Origin: Chrysopilus asiliformis
Taxonomy: Eukaryota > Arthropoda > Insecta > Diptera > Rhagionidae
Assembly: GCA_964034945.1 (NCBI GenBank)
Contig: OZ035963.1
Location: forward strand, 1,885,328-1,949,327
Length of the DNA stretch: 64,000 nt
Direction of reading: 5' to 3'
Below are positions 22,757-32,648 of the stretch, piece by piece. Position 1 is the stretch's first letter. Each line of letters starts with the position of its first letter. The position numbers were made by a program, and so were the translations under genes. A model generated the notes under the pieces. It saw only the letters and a list, made by a program, of their open reading frames with translations. It made no database searches and had not been told where the DNA came from.

Positions 22757-22951
22757 TAAAAAACTGAAGTGATATTCCGTAACTTGTTTCAAGCGTTTGT
22801 TTCGAGTTAGAAGCACAAGAAGTATTCGCTGTCTCTGTTTTGACCGAAATAAATGACAGAGAGAAACCGAGATAGCAAATACCACTTTTTCTTCTAACTC
22901 GAAACAAACGCTTGAATCAAGATACGGAATAGCACTCCTGATTTTTTTGAA
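22757..22951. other. long imperfect hairpin, about 195 bp
   Basis: TTCAAGCGTTTGTTTCGAGT with TAGAAG at 22788 onward pairs perfectly with CTTCTAACTCGAAACAAACG with CTTGAA ending at 22917. Outside this, TATTCCGTAACTTG pairs with CAAGATACGGAATA and A/T-rich sequence pairs further out. A smaller inverted segment lies near the centre. It may be a foldback MITE inserted in, or part of, family D. Confidence 0.65.
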
Positions 22952-23215
22952 ATAACGAAAAATCTCGATAACGACTTGAGATATGTTATTCCAGTAAACG
23001 ACAAAAAACTGAGAAGCGCGCAGTTTCGGGAAAAACGAAATTGCGATTTTTAAAAGCCGGCATTTTGGTTACTTCTGGTTAACGGATTTCCACCAAAAGT
23101 TAAAAGGATCGTCCCATTCTAAGACCAAACATCCCTGTAAAATTTCATGGCTCTTGGTGAATTAGTTTTTGAGAAATCTTGTACACAGACATACTGACAG
23201 ACATAAAGACATAAT

Positions 23216-23408
23216 TTAGTGTTTAACCATTGAACCATTTCTGATTCATGGTTTATACTCGACCTTTTAGCATTGAATCCTATTGGAATTTCTCGGCTTA
23301 TAAGGTCTGCAAAAACAACAAAATTATATTATTTTTGCGAAAACATCGGCAAAAATAATATAATTTTGTTGTTTTTGCAGACCTTATAAGCCGAGAAATT
23401 CCAATAGG
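23216..23408. mobile_element. insertion with a 61-bp perfect hairpin and 13-bp direct repeats
   Basis: The direct repeat ATAAAGACATAAT flanks the insert (23203-23215 and 23409-23421), which splits family D between its CAGACATA tract and its GTTTTTTAGG segment. The insert has a unique 62-bp left part, then two perfectly complementary 61-bp arms (23278-23338 and 23349-23409) around a 10-base loop. No poly(A) or transposon termini are visible. The origin is unknown: a foldback element, or an RNA hairpin copied by retrotransposon machinery, could both explain the long target duplication. Confidence 0.75.
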
Positions 23409-23875
23409 ATAAAGACATAATGTTTTTTAGGTAAAATTAAGAGGTCGAAATTTTTCATGAATACAATACTTTATCATACTACGTATAACAGGGTAAAATT
23501 TTAACCAGATTATATGTATTTATCATTACAAAAGTAAAATGTATTGAGATGAGACCAACAGAATATCCAATTTTGTACAGAATGACAAGCGTGTTAATTA
23601 AAGCAATAAACATTTCCAAAATTAACATATACCAGGTCACAGTCAATTTATTTACGTGAAGCAATTGAAATTCTCACACACATTACGCCATTGATTCATT
23701 TTAATTGATTTGCATTATTTAAAAAATTAAAATTTGATTATATTTATCCGATTTGAAATTTCAATTCAATTTAAATGTAAAAACACAAGTAAAAATTATT
23801 AATATTAATTACTTTAATGTGTAAAATACATTAAACGAAATCAAATTAATATTACAGTGCATCGATAAATAAGCA

Positions 23876-24160
23876 CTGGGGGCTTCGCCCCTGATCGCTT
23901 CGCGGTCCAACCCATGTCTCACCGTCTACCTCGGCTTTCGGCCTCGGTAACTACTTCTAAATGAGTATCTAATGATCAAAACAAGGTCCAGTAAATTTTT
24001 CTCTGTTTGTCTGTCTATCGGTTTGTATCCGCATCATGTAAAAACTGCTGGATAGAATTTCATGGAACTTTGTATGTGAGTTGCTGGTATATCTGATCGT
24101 AAAATATGTTGTTTTTTTTTTATTTGAAGAATTTCTACCCTTATCTCCCATACAAGTCAA
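23876..24160 (-). repeat. repeat F with a GGGGGCTTCGCCCC hairpin end
   Basis: The left edge has the hairpin GGGGGCTTCGCCCCT and the GC-rich CTCGGCTTTCGGCCTCGG. The middle has a TTTGTCTGTCTATCGG tract, followed by AGAATTTCATGGAACTTTG. This layout resembles the Helitron-like repeats elsewhere, but I cannot identify exact ends. The 63-codon minus-strand frame here is not a recognisable protein. Confidence 0.4.
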
Positions 24161-24254
24161 ATTGTTTTTTGCAATTTTATTAAAAATAGTACGTTATATC
24201 GAAAAAAAATCAGTTTTTCACAACTTTTCCAAACTTTATATTCCAATTGGAAAC

Positions 24255-24278
24255 TATATATATATATATATATATATC
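24255..24278. repeat. (TA)n microsatellite
   Basis: About 12 TA units directly abutting the left end of the mariner derivative. The tract may contain its target site. Confidence 0.9.
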
Positions 24279-24812
24279 GGGTCTTTCAATAAGGACATAA
24301 CAATTTTGTATTTAAATAAAACACAGAATAATGGAGATATCGGGCTGAAATTTATTCCAGGTGTAGTGGACATGTTACATTTAAGTATGAAATTCAATGT
24401 CGTTCAGATGGCCACCGCGAGCACGTTTGCTGATTGACTCTTCCACACATATCGGCCGGAACGTTGGCAATTTCGCGTTCGATGATGTTTCTGATCTCCT
24501 CTAACGTTGTTGGCTTGTTGGCATAAACCAACGACTTAACATAACCCCATAAAAAGAAATCCAACGGCGTTAAATCGCATGACCGAGGTGGCCATTCGAC
24601 CGGACCATTTCTCGAGATTACACGATTACCGAACTTCTCCTTCAATAGATCAATTGTTTGACTAGCTGTGTGACATTGCTCGTTCGTGAACTTCACCATG
24701 ATAAAAATGTAAACCTTGACTGACGTTTTAGCATTGCCAGATCATAAAAAAAGTTTTAGGGTGCGTTTTTATTAAAATACAAAATTGTTATGTCCTTATT
24801 GCGACTTTACCG
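24279..24812 (-). mobile_element. internally deleted mariner-like element, copy 1
   Basis: Terminal inverted repeats AATAAGGACATAACAATTTT occur at the left (24288 onward) and as reverse complement at the right. Between them is a transposase gene whose first codons are joined directly to its C-terminal third. The element is 534 bp instead of the roughly 1.3 kb of an autonomous mariner. A second copy with the same join is at 53428-54100. Confidence 0.85.
24394..24699 (-). pseudogene. mariner (DD41D-type) transposase, internally deleted
   Basis: Transposases of this family cut and paste DNA at TA sites using a DDD/E triad. The frame begins MVKFTNEQ, a typical mariner transposase start, and jumps directly to CHTASQTIDLLKEKF, which normally lies just after the second catalytic Asp. 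The helix-turn-helix region and the first two catalytic Asp are gone. The C-terminal part has WPPRSCDLTPLDFFLWGYVK, where the Asp of PLD should be the third catalytic residue. A further 9-residue in-frame deletion after ADMCGRV, relative to the copy at 53425-53769, removes the segment with ENWLQ. It cannot be an active enzyme. Confidence 0.85.
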
Positions 24813-27260
24813 AAAACGGTTAGTTCTATCGAAAAATTTATAAAGGCATAAATAATTCAGAATATAATTTTACATAACTCTTTTATACATCAAAACCTCA
24901 TCGACCACTCCTTCCCCTGCCCTAAACAAATTGCTTTTTTAAAAATCAAAATTCGGTTTGCCCTCATCCTTATATACAGTATTCGACGATTGCGCCCTAG
25001 GAGAAGTACTTTTTTTTAATGTTTTAATCCTATATTCATTTTTATAACAAAATTACTGAAACAAAAATCTGTAATTCAAGTAGTCTATTCAATATAAGCC
25101 ACACACTGTGATAAATTAAAGCTACCAACCGAGCAGCAAATTCTAATGAACAGTTCAAGTACATATTATTTTTGCCATAATAGGTAATTTATATGGTCGA
25201 GCAATTGAATTCCTATACAGTTCTATAGGCAAAAAACACACTTGTATATCCTAACTTTGCGAACAAATATGGTACAAGAAATAATTCCATCCACCCTGTT
25301 GAGAACCAAAAGAAAACTTCAAAGCCGGGAAATCAATGAAATGCAACTCTCTAGATGACGCCTTTGATACTTCACAAATCATGTAGTCTCATGGAACTTA
25401 TGACATATATATATATATCTGAATTATTCATAGTACAATGAATCCTTGTGCCTAGCACAATCCGTTCACCAATAACCTATACTCTGGACATACAACGAAA
25501 TGTTACAAATAGCTATAGAAGCTATTCAGGGACTCTCGTTCTCAAAGGTCCACAGCATTAGACTAAATCTATGCATGAAAGTAGCAAAAGCAATGGGGTG
25601 GCACATAAGAACATCAGCAAATCCCAGAACCATGGGAGCTAACAAGGACTGACTGATGCTTCTGTGCGAATGGACAGGAAACAAAAGGGTGTTCAAGAAG
25701 CAAAAAAAAAAGTAAATAAAAGTGAAAAAAACAAAAAATCATAGTTGCCTCACATGACAAAACGTTCAAATAACCTAGGAGGTGTAAATTTTCTGGGTTG
25801 GATAGCTATATTACACAGTTTAGGCTACGGAATCCTACCATCAAACGAGCGTATAGAAAAAAAATGCATGTAAACGTTATGTATATGAAAATGCGTGATA
25901 GGTGATGTACAAACTTTTGTTGTCAACCTTCATCTATACTTTTTTACATTACACAGTCATGTGTCGGTTCGCTCGCACTTCTCTATGACCCCCGAAGGCA
26001 TCAACGTTAATATCTAGCTCCATATTTTGCCTTGCAGCCCTATTTTATTAAAATTCCGCATGTGAAGTTTATAAAAGTCAAATACAATCTAACAAGGTGA
26101 AAGGATGGAAAATTTGAGGGATCACATCAACATAGGATAAAATGTCCATCTAGAATCTAAAACCCAGAATTCATGCCACCTCTGGACTAGGATATCCCAC
26201 ATCTCACAGCATCCCCGAACTCATACTGATACTGACCGAGGGATCTAAAAGTGAATAACAAGGGTGACAGCCAGTGTAACAGAATACAAAAGAACGGCGA
26301 CATGAATGATGTTGATGATGCCTAGCGCAACACCGACCGACCAACCGGGCAAAATAGCTACGACAACGACAAAAACAACAACAACAACGACAATGACGGG
26401 CAAACATCATATAAACAATCAGACATACAAACCAACAAACGAAAAGGATAAAAATTATGGAAATCGGGACGACGGTGGTAAATTAGGAGAAAAGGGATAA
26501 ATGATACAATGAATGCTATCTAAGTTAGATAAATGAATCCTTCTGTCGCATCAAATACAAATTTATGGTTTACGCTTTAAAGTGTCAAAGGTGGACCCCA
26601 TTTGGGAAAAGTTTTAAACAGGATAAAGCTGGATCAGCTAAATTGAACATTTTACTTGTTTTGTTTAAAAGCAAGCAGCACCTATTTTATTTCTTTTTAT
26701 TTTTTTATTTATTTTTTGTATTTAATTTTCTTTGTTTTAGGTTTCTCTCTTTTATTTGTAATTTTTTTTCTGTTTGTTTCATTAATAATCTATTTGTCTG
26801 CCTTTTAAATACTGAAAAACACTCATTTTAACATTATTTTCGTAGAATTTTGGATTTAATTTATCGGTGCGGAAAATCGCTTTCTTTCAGATAAGGTCAA
26901 TTTTCACCCTTTTTACGTTTTCTTTCATGTGGTTGAGTTCAGACAAATAAATTAATATTTCTCTAACCAAAAGCGCGAAAAACTTTTGTTGGGAAAACAA
27001 ATTTGTTATAAAAATCTTTTTTTTTCTTAACAAAAAAAACACACACAGTTACACAAGAAATATTTATTTGATTTTTTCACTATCAGATTCGTAAATTGAA
27101 AGTTATGCAAGCAATCTCGTAATTTATTTTTAAAGTTTAAATTGTAATAATCTAATCACAATCTCGGTTTCTAAGTTGAACGCTTTTTAGTTGATTGAAT
27201 TACGTATTTTTCATTGATTCTGTCTAAAATACTGATTTACGATATTGTAAATATTATATA
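24813..27260. other. gene-free AT-rich interval
   Basis: Contains a short (TA)n tract near 25407 and an ACAACAACGACAA-type imperfect trinucleotide stretch at 26360-26400. The frames at 26204-26500 come from that repeat, and the frame at 26565-26831 is a Phe/Leu-rich T-tract product. No gene or transposon end recognised. Confidence 0.5.
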
Positions 27261-27919
27261 CTAGCTTGCATATCCGTCGTTGCCGGGTCAAGTTTTTTCA
27301 AAATTTTATTTTTTTATTTTGATATGTTGGAGCTAAACTTCAGGCCAATCGGCTCGGTAGTTTCCCCGCGAACATAGAAGGAAAACTAAGTTTCGAGATG
27401 ACTTTACCCCCTCCCCTTTCTCCCCCCACCTCTCGGGCTACTTTTCAATGGGTCTATTTTGGGGCTGGACCCCCAACGAACATCTATGCCAAATTTCGGG
27501 CCAATCGGTTCAGTAGTTTCCCCGCGGAAGGGTAACATAGAGGAAGAGCTAAGTTTCGAGATCACTTTACCCCCTCCCCTTACTCCCCCACCTCTCGGGA
27601 TACTTTTTAATGGATCTGTGTTGGGACTGGACCCCCGACGAACATCTATGCCAAATTTTAGGCCAATCGGTTCAGTAGTTTCCCCGCGAAAGAGTAACAT
27701 AGCGCAAAATCTAGGTTTCGAAATCACTTTACCCCCTCCCCTTACTCCCCCACCCCTCGCACTACTTTCCGTATGCCAGTTGGAACCAGAACTACCACAG
27801 ACATTCATGCCAAATTTCAAGTCAATCGGTTCAGCCGTTTTTGCGTGAAAGAGGAACAGACAGACAGATAGACAGACAGACACCAACTCATTTTTTTATA
27901 TTAGTATATATTAGTATGA
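27261..27919 (-). mobile_element. Helitron family B copy 1, with about 160-bp internal units
   Basis: Read on the minus strand it begins TCATACTAATATATACTAAT after a host A, passes through a GTCTGTCTG tract, and ends CGGCAACGACGG...GCAAGCTAG next to a host T. The 5' TC, the short GC hairpin, CTAG and A/T insertion identify a non-autonomous Helitron. The interior consists of repeats marked by GGCCAATCGGTTCAGTAGTT (near 27341, 27498 and 27660), about 157-162 bp apart. Long frames on both strands (27404-27886 minus, 27459-27848 plus) are made of this unit. Confidence 0.8.
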
Positions 27920-29142
27920 TTTTGCATAAATTATGTTGTACTGAAGCTGTAAGGCGAATAAACGTATTCTATTTACAAAAAAGCGTCCAAATTGGCAGCC
28001 AAAATCGTCTATGTTCGGGGAGAATGTGGTGATGATGAGGTGACATTATAAAAGGTTTGATATGAGGCAATAAATTTTAAATAACAGGTATTTATTTGTC
28101 TGAAAACTTCTGTAAACTTTACTAATCAGGCTTTAGATCGAACAAATAAAAATGTGATAACTTGCAGAAACTACTAATTAAATTGCAATTTTAAGAGATT
28201 TCGGTAAAGTAAAATAAGGGAACCTAATTGCAATCAGAGCTCTACTATGGAAAGTTTTCATTAATTGGCAGTGTTTTTTTGTTAAAAGGAAGCAAAATAA
28301 AACTAAGCACTGTAAATCAATCTACTTCCCAATTAAATTAATGAACAAATGGTTTCCTAGAATTATCAAATGAGTTTTGAATTTGCGAAAATTCATATCT
28401 GTAACGATTCATTATGAATTATTTATAAGCATCTACTAAATATTATAGAATCTGGTATTCACTATTATTATTTTAGGTGCAGAATTTCCTTTTTAAGAAG
28501 AAATAGTTTGAATATACTATAGAACTAAAAGAAAGAATTTTAGTACAGTAATAAGAAATTTTTGTTTTTTTTATATATATATACCAAGGGTTTGATTTGA
28601 TGATGCTGTTGTTGCCGTCTGTAGTTCAATAATAGATCGTAAAATATTGACTATTCGGGGCAATTTCACTTATAAATAGGGTGAGTATATCGATGTATTT
28701 TGAGACAATCCGAAACAAGGTAAGCGGGGAAGTGCGAGGAAGGGGGCAGGGGAGGGAAAACTACGTTTGAAAGGAAACAACAAACTTTTTATTTATTAAA
28801 TTTTATCAGAAACAAAAGTGAGATAAAAGCATAAGTAAAAAAAATTACTCCGTATTTATTTTTGACACCCAATAACAAAAATTCCTTTTTAGTACATTTT
28901 TCAATAAAAACTTTTTACAATTTTTCTAATTTTTTTAACAGAATGCCACGTAATGATTTATTTAAATCAGGAAAACATTCAATTTTTTACGCTCTCACAT
29001 TACGTAAATAAATGCAACTAAAACTGTAAAAATACCAATAAGAAGAAATATGTCACAAGCCAGAACTTTTCAGATATATGCTCTCATTATTGATATTGGT
29101 CGAAAAAATTCGCTGCTAGCGAGAAAAACATAATATACCTAC
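27920..29142. other. AT-rich stretch, nothing recognised
   Basis: A (TA)n tract lies near 28572-28583 and a purine-rich GAGGAAGGGGGCAGGGGAGG at 28736-28755. Nothing else stands out. Confidence 0.5.
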
Positions 29143-29487
29143 AGCAACTCCCAGCCCAAGTAGAACTCCCAGCCCAAGTAGAACTCCCAGCCCAAGTAGA
29201 ACTCCCAGCCCAAGTAGAACTCCCAGCCCAAGTAGAACTCCCAGCCCAAGTAGAACTCCCAGCCCAAGTAGAACTTCCAGCCCAAGTAGAACTCCCAGCC
29301 CAAGTAGAACTCCGAACCCAAGTAGAACCCCCAGCCCAAGTAGAACTCCCAGCCCAAGTAGAACTGCCAGCCCAAGTAGAACTCCCAGCCCAAGTAGAAC
29401 TCCCAGCCCAAGTAGAACTGCCAGCCCAAGTAGAATTCCCAGCCCAAGTAGAACTCCCAGCCCAAGTAGAACTCCCAGCCCAAGTAG
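29143..29487. repeat. 18-bp minisatellite, about 19 units
   Basis: The unit AGCCCAAGTAGAACTCCC is repeated head to tail about 19 times, with single-base variants (for example ACTTCC, ACTGCC and CCGAACCC forms). Since 18 is divisible by 3 and the unit lacks stops in five of six frames, long peptides appear: LGLGVL and YLGWEF on minus, PSPSRT on plus. None has a supported start or flanking coding sequence, so I do not call a gene. Confidence 0.97.
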
Positions 29488-30243
29488 CTTTTGATAAATT
29501 GTAACACTAAATTGTGTAGTCCAGGACAAAAGTTTAGTTGCCGGAATGCCGGGACAACATACCTAAATCCGGGACGTATGGTCACCTTACATATAAAAAA
29601 TTCGTTTATCTGTAATGATAAATTTGTATTCTCAAGTACGTTCTTAATGAAGCCGGAAAATTCAATCAAATTCACACAAAAGAAAAATACATTATACACA
29701 AATATTGTAATGATTTGCTTGTTTTGCTATTTGTTGTTTGCAAGGTTTAAGATATCTTATATTCCGTTTACATCATCAAGCGGGGAAACAGAATAAAATT
29801 TTATTTACCCGACAAACTGGGTGATAAAACATTATAGCTGTAGTATTTACGAGCCAAATAAAGTGATGTCAACAGCTCTAGAACATCATAACTACTGATT
29901 TCCGGATTTGACCTTTTGGCATGAGTTTGAAGTGAAAACCTGCATTTTAGCGAAACTTACCTTGTGATCTGTAGATTAACTCGTAAATTGGACCACAGAA
30001 TCAACGTATGTATAAAACAGCAATATATTTTACAGATTTTCGTGGTAGGCGACCTAATTATGTGTTTTATACGATACAAATGGAAGGATATGTGGAACCA
30101 TAAAACTTTACCTGTTTGTAGCTCTCTCGCAAAACCTTGAATTCTAGAATTCGAAATTCGCTGGATGTTTCATTATCACTTTTATCATTCAATCAATTTA
30201 TAATAGTATTTGATTTTTCCTATGCTATTTTTTTATATGGAAA
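29488..30243. other. AT-rich stretch, nothing recognised
   Basis: The 101-codon frame at 29491-29796 has no motif. No termini recognised. Confidence 0.45.
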
Positions 30244-30387
30244 TTATATCTGTGGCAACAAGTCATAAGGGCTTAAGTCTGTTTTTAGGCTAAGCCAAAT
30301 TGCTCTGTCTATTAAAGTAAATACAGATCTTTTTATCTTGATCTGAAAATCGACTTCGGCCCTTATGACTTGTTGCCACAGATATAA
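30244..30387. mobile_element. 144-bp MITE with 29-bp perfect TIRs
   Basis: TTATATCTGTGGCAACAAGT plus CATAAGGGC at the left is repeated exactly in inverted orientation at the right. The interior is AT-rich and non-coding. The TATA at each edge could hold the target duplication, if the TIR proper starts at TCTGTGGC. Confidence 0.8.
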
Positions 30388-30587
30388 CGTTCAAGAAATA
30401 ATTAAAAATTACAAAAATTTACTCCCATCACTGAGCTTGGGTTGGAAGATAAATGCCGACCCACTTAACAACTTTTAACCATCAGTTAGTAAGACCTCCC
30501 AGCCAGTACGGACCACCAGATTCGTGACATTTCTCAGCCCCCTATCGGGCTGGCTTCATATCAATAATCAAGTAGTTAGATTTAATA

Positions 30588-31253
30588 TTTTTATACCCGT
30601 ATGGTGAAACCAAAGGGTATATTAACTTTGCCTTACCGTTTGTAACGCCAAGATCCCGTCATCACACACAAAAATGAATTACACCAGTGTGTTTAGAATG
30701 ATAAAAATAATTAATTTCTGCATGTCCGTCCGTCTGTCCGTCTGTCCGTCTGTCTGTCTGTCCGTCTGTCTGTCCGTCTGTCTGTCTGTCCGTCTGTCTG
30801 TCCGTCTGTCTGTCTGTCCGTCTGTCTGTCCGTCTGTCTGTCTGTCTGTCTGTGGCGCGGATTGCGGGCGCACGGATTGAGCTAGAGACTTGAAATTTTG
30901 CGCGGATCCGTTTTTCGTAAAATGCGAGGCTAAGTTCGTTAATGGGCAAAAATGGACCATTAGGGGGGGTACCCCCCATACGAACGAAAACGGTTTTTGT
31001 GAATGTCTCAAAAACGGTGCATCTTATCAAAAAAGTCCAAGAACAAAAGTTATTTAGGATATGATTCTACATAAAACTCCCATACATCAAAATCCGATTG
31101 GAATAAATTTTAAAAATTCTTATTGGAAAGTTTGTCTTCAAAGTGGAATTTTGATACAACTGTTCGCCGTTCACGTAAACTTCGATTAATGCCATATCAC
31201 TATACGGGTTTTCAATAATTGCCAGATTGGCAATTATAGCTTTTGTTATGTTT
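30588..31253 (+). mobile_element. family A copy 2 (DINE-1-like HINE)
   Basis: Same architecture as copy 1 in the opposite orientation: TATACCCGTATGGTGAAACC end, GTCYn tract (about 30724-30852), core, GGGGGGGTACCCCCC and the TTGCCAGATTGGCAA palindrome before the AGCTTTTGTTATGTT end. It shares CTGTTCGCCGTTCAC with copy 4 in place of the CTGTTCGAATTTTGATACGA of copies 1, 3, 5 and 6, so at least two subfamilies exist. Confidence 0.8.
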
Positions 31254-31382
31254 TTCTCTTCGTTTTGTGAACAATATGTTATCAATAACTGTAGTTTTAA
31301 AATAATGTAAACAACGCTGGCAAGGATCAGGGGGGGGGGGGGGAATAATTAATTTCAATCACAAAATAGTTACTTTTAGTAG

Positions 31383-31608
31383 TTAACACGTTCGTGACAT
31401 TTGCTTTTTCAACTTTTTTTACATTTGGACATCGTGTACCACGGGTGGTACACTAGCGATTTGTTTTCTGGCGGTTGTGCGCCATCGGTGGTACACGGTG
31501 CGTGTTTTTATATTACTTCCACAAAAAAACTACCGCACTATTTACTCGCGCGGGTTTAAAAAACTGTACATGTACCAACAGTGGTACACAATGTAACGAA
31601 CGTGTTAA
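31383..31608. mobile_element. piggyBac-like MITE 1
   Basis: The element lies exactly between two TTAA sites (31383-31386 and 31605-31608) with TIRs TTAACACGTTCGTGACAT and, inverted, TTAACACGTTCGTTACAT. TTAA target use is the signature of piggyBac elements. The interior holds three copies of a TGTACCA-N4-TGGTACA-type palindrome. Confidence 0.8.
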
Positions 31609-32364
31609 ATACAAAATAGAAAATTACTACTAAGCAGTTAAATTCAGGTAAGCAGAGGAAATTAAATACGAACTTTTTTTTTAAAAGTTTTTAATAAAAA
31701 CTAAGTTTTAATAAAAACAAACGGCTTAGACTATAATTCTAGAGTCTAGTAGGTATATTGGTCTTTTTTTTATCCATATCGCCTGTGACTCAATTTCTCA
31801 TATACACGCTTTATATTTTGGGACAACAAATAAAATTATTCAATAGAATATAGACCTTAAGAGACTTTGGGATGGTGTCTAAATTGAATTTTCATTACTG
31901 GCAACCACGAATGTTAATCGAATTCTGCTGAATCAATCAATTATAAAACCATATAACCTCACCTGAACCTCCGTTCGTCCTTTTCTCTTTACCAATTTAC
32001 CTTTTCAACTCTTCGATTTGTTTCTCGTCGAGGGTACAACCATCGTCGTTTAAGTATTAATGAACTGATTAAGGGCACCACTGGCAACATTATAAGTTTC
32101 AGGAGGGAAACTCACCCAGAGATGATTTAAGAAGCAATTGATTGTGTGCTTAAATTGATGAATAATTTCAATTGTGTTTTCAGATAAAATACCGACATCC
32201 TAAAATACCTCTTCACATTGTAATCTATTTTTCATAGTGAATGTCTCGTCTGGATATTATTGTACAATTCAAAAATTATTTAGATACTAGAAACCAAAAT
32301 TATAATGAACTCAATTATCTTACAATTTCTAAGCAAATATTTATCACTTATTCTGGTACTTAGT
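31609..32364. other. AT-rich stretch, nothing recognised
   Basis: No termini or protein-like frames are evident. Confidence 0.45.
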
Positions 32365-32648
32365 TTAACCCTCCGTCTACCGAAAAAAAAAACTTGCTAG
32401 AACTACCGTTGGGGTCAATTAGACCCCAATCCGTAAAAAGCCATTTTCCCTTAGTTGTTATTGAAAATGTCTGAGTACGCTTAGAAAAAACTTCAATAAT
32501 GTCAATATATTCCAGCAAAATACAATGAAGAATTTTTAAAGAAACAATGTCAAGAAGTTACAAAGTCCAAAAACTATTACGATTAGAATTAGAGAAAAAT
32601 TTTATCGCTGTGGGGTCAAATTGACCCCAATGGTAGACGAAGGGTTAA
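32365..32648. mobile_element. piggyBac-like MITE 2
   Basis: It is bounded by TTAA at 32365-32368 and 32645-32648. Left terminus TTAACCCTCCGTCTACCG and right (inverted) TTAACCCTTCGTCTACCA form the TIR, and each end has a subterminal GGGGTCAAWTWGACCCC palindrome. Non-coding, 284 bp. Confidence 0.85.

Larger units (their letters stand above)
22510..23490 (+). repeat. family D copy carrying two hairpin structures
   Basis: It shares TAGAGAATTTTAATATCTTT, AGTTTGCAAGC, GGTTAACGGATTTCC, AAATTTCATGGCTC, GAGAAATCTTGTACACAGAC and TTTCATGAATACAATACTTT with other D copies. A long imperfect hairpin fills 22757-22951, and a separate insertion with a 61-bp perfect hairpin occupies 23216-23408. Confidence 0.65.

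Noticed and set aside
26204..26500. Cys/Arg-rich minus frame and Thr-rich plus frame
   Set aside because: Both derive from an imperfect ACAACGACAA-type short repeat.
27404..27886. 160-codon minus-strand frame, with a 129-codon frame opposite
   Set aside because: Both lie inside Helitron B and follow its internal tandem unit; kept as a finding about frame-preserving repeats, not as a gene.
29116..29699. 137- and 186-codon frames with LGLGVL or YLGWEF repeats
   Set aside because: Products of an 18-bp minisatellite that is stop-free in five frames; the non-repetitive flanks show no domain or splice structure.
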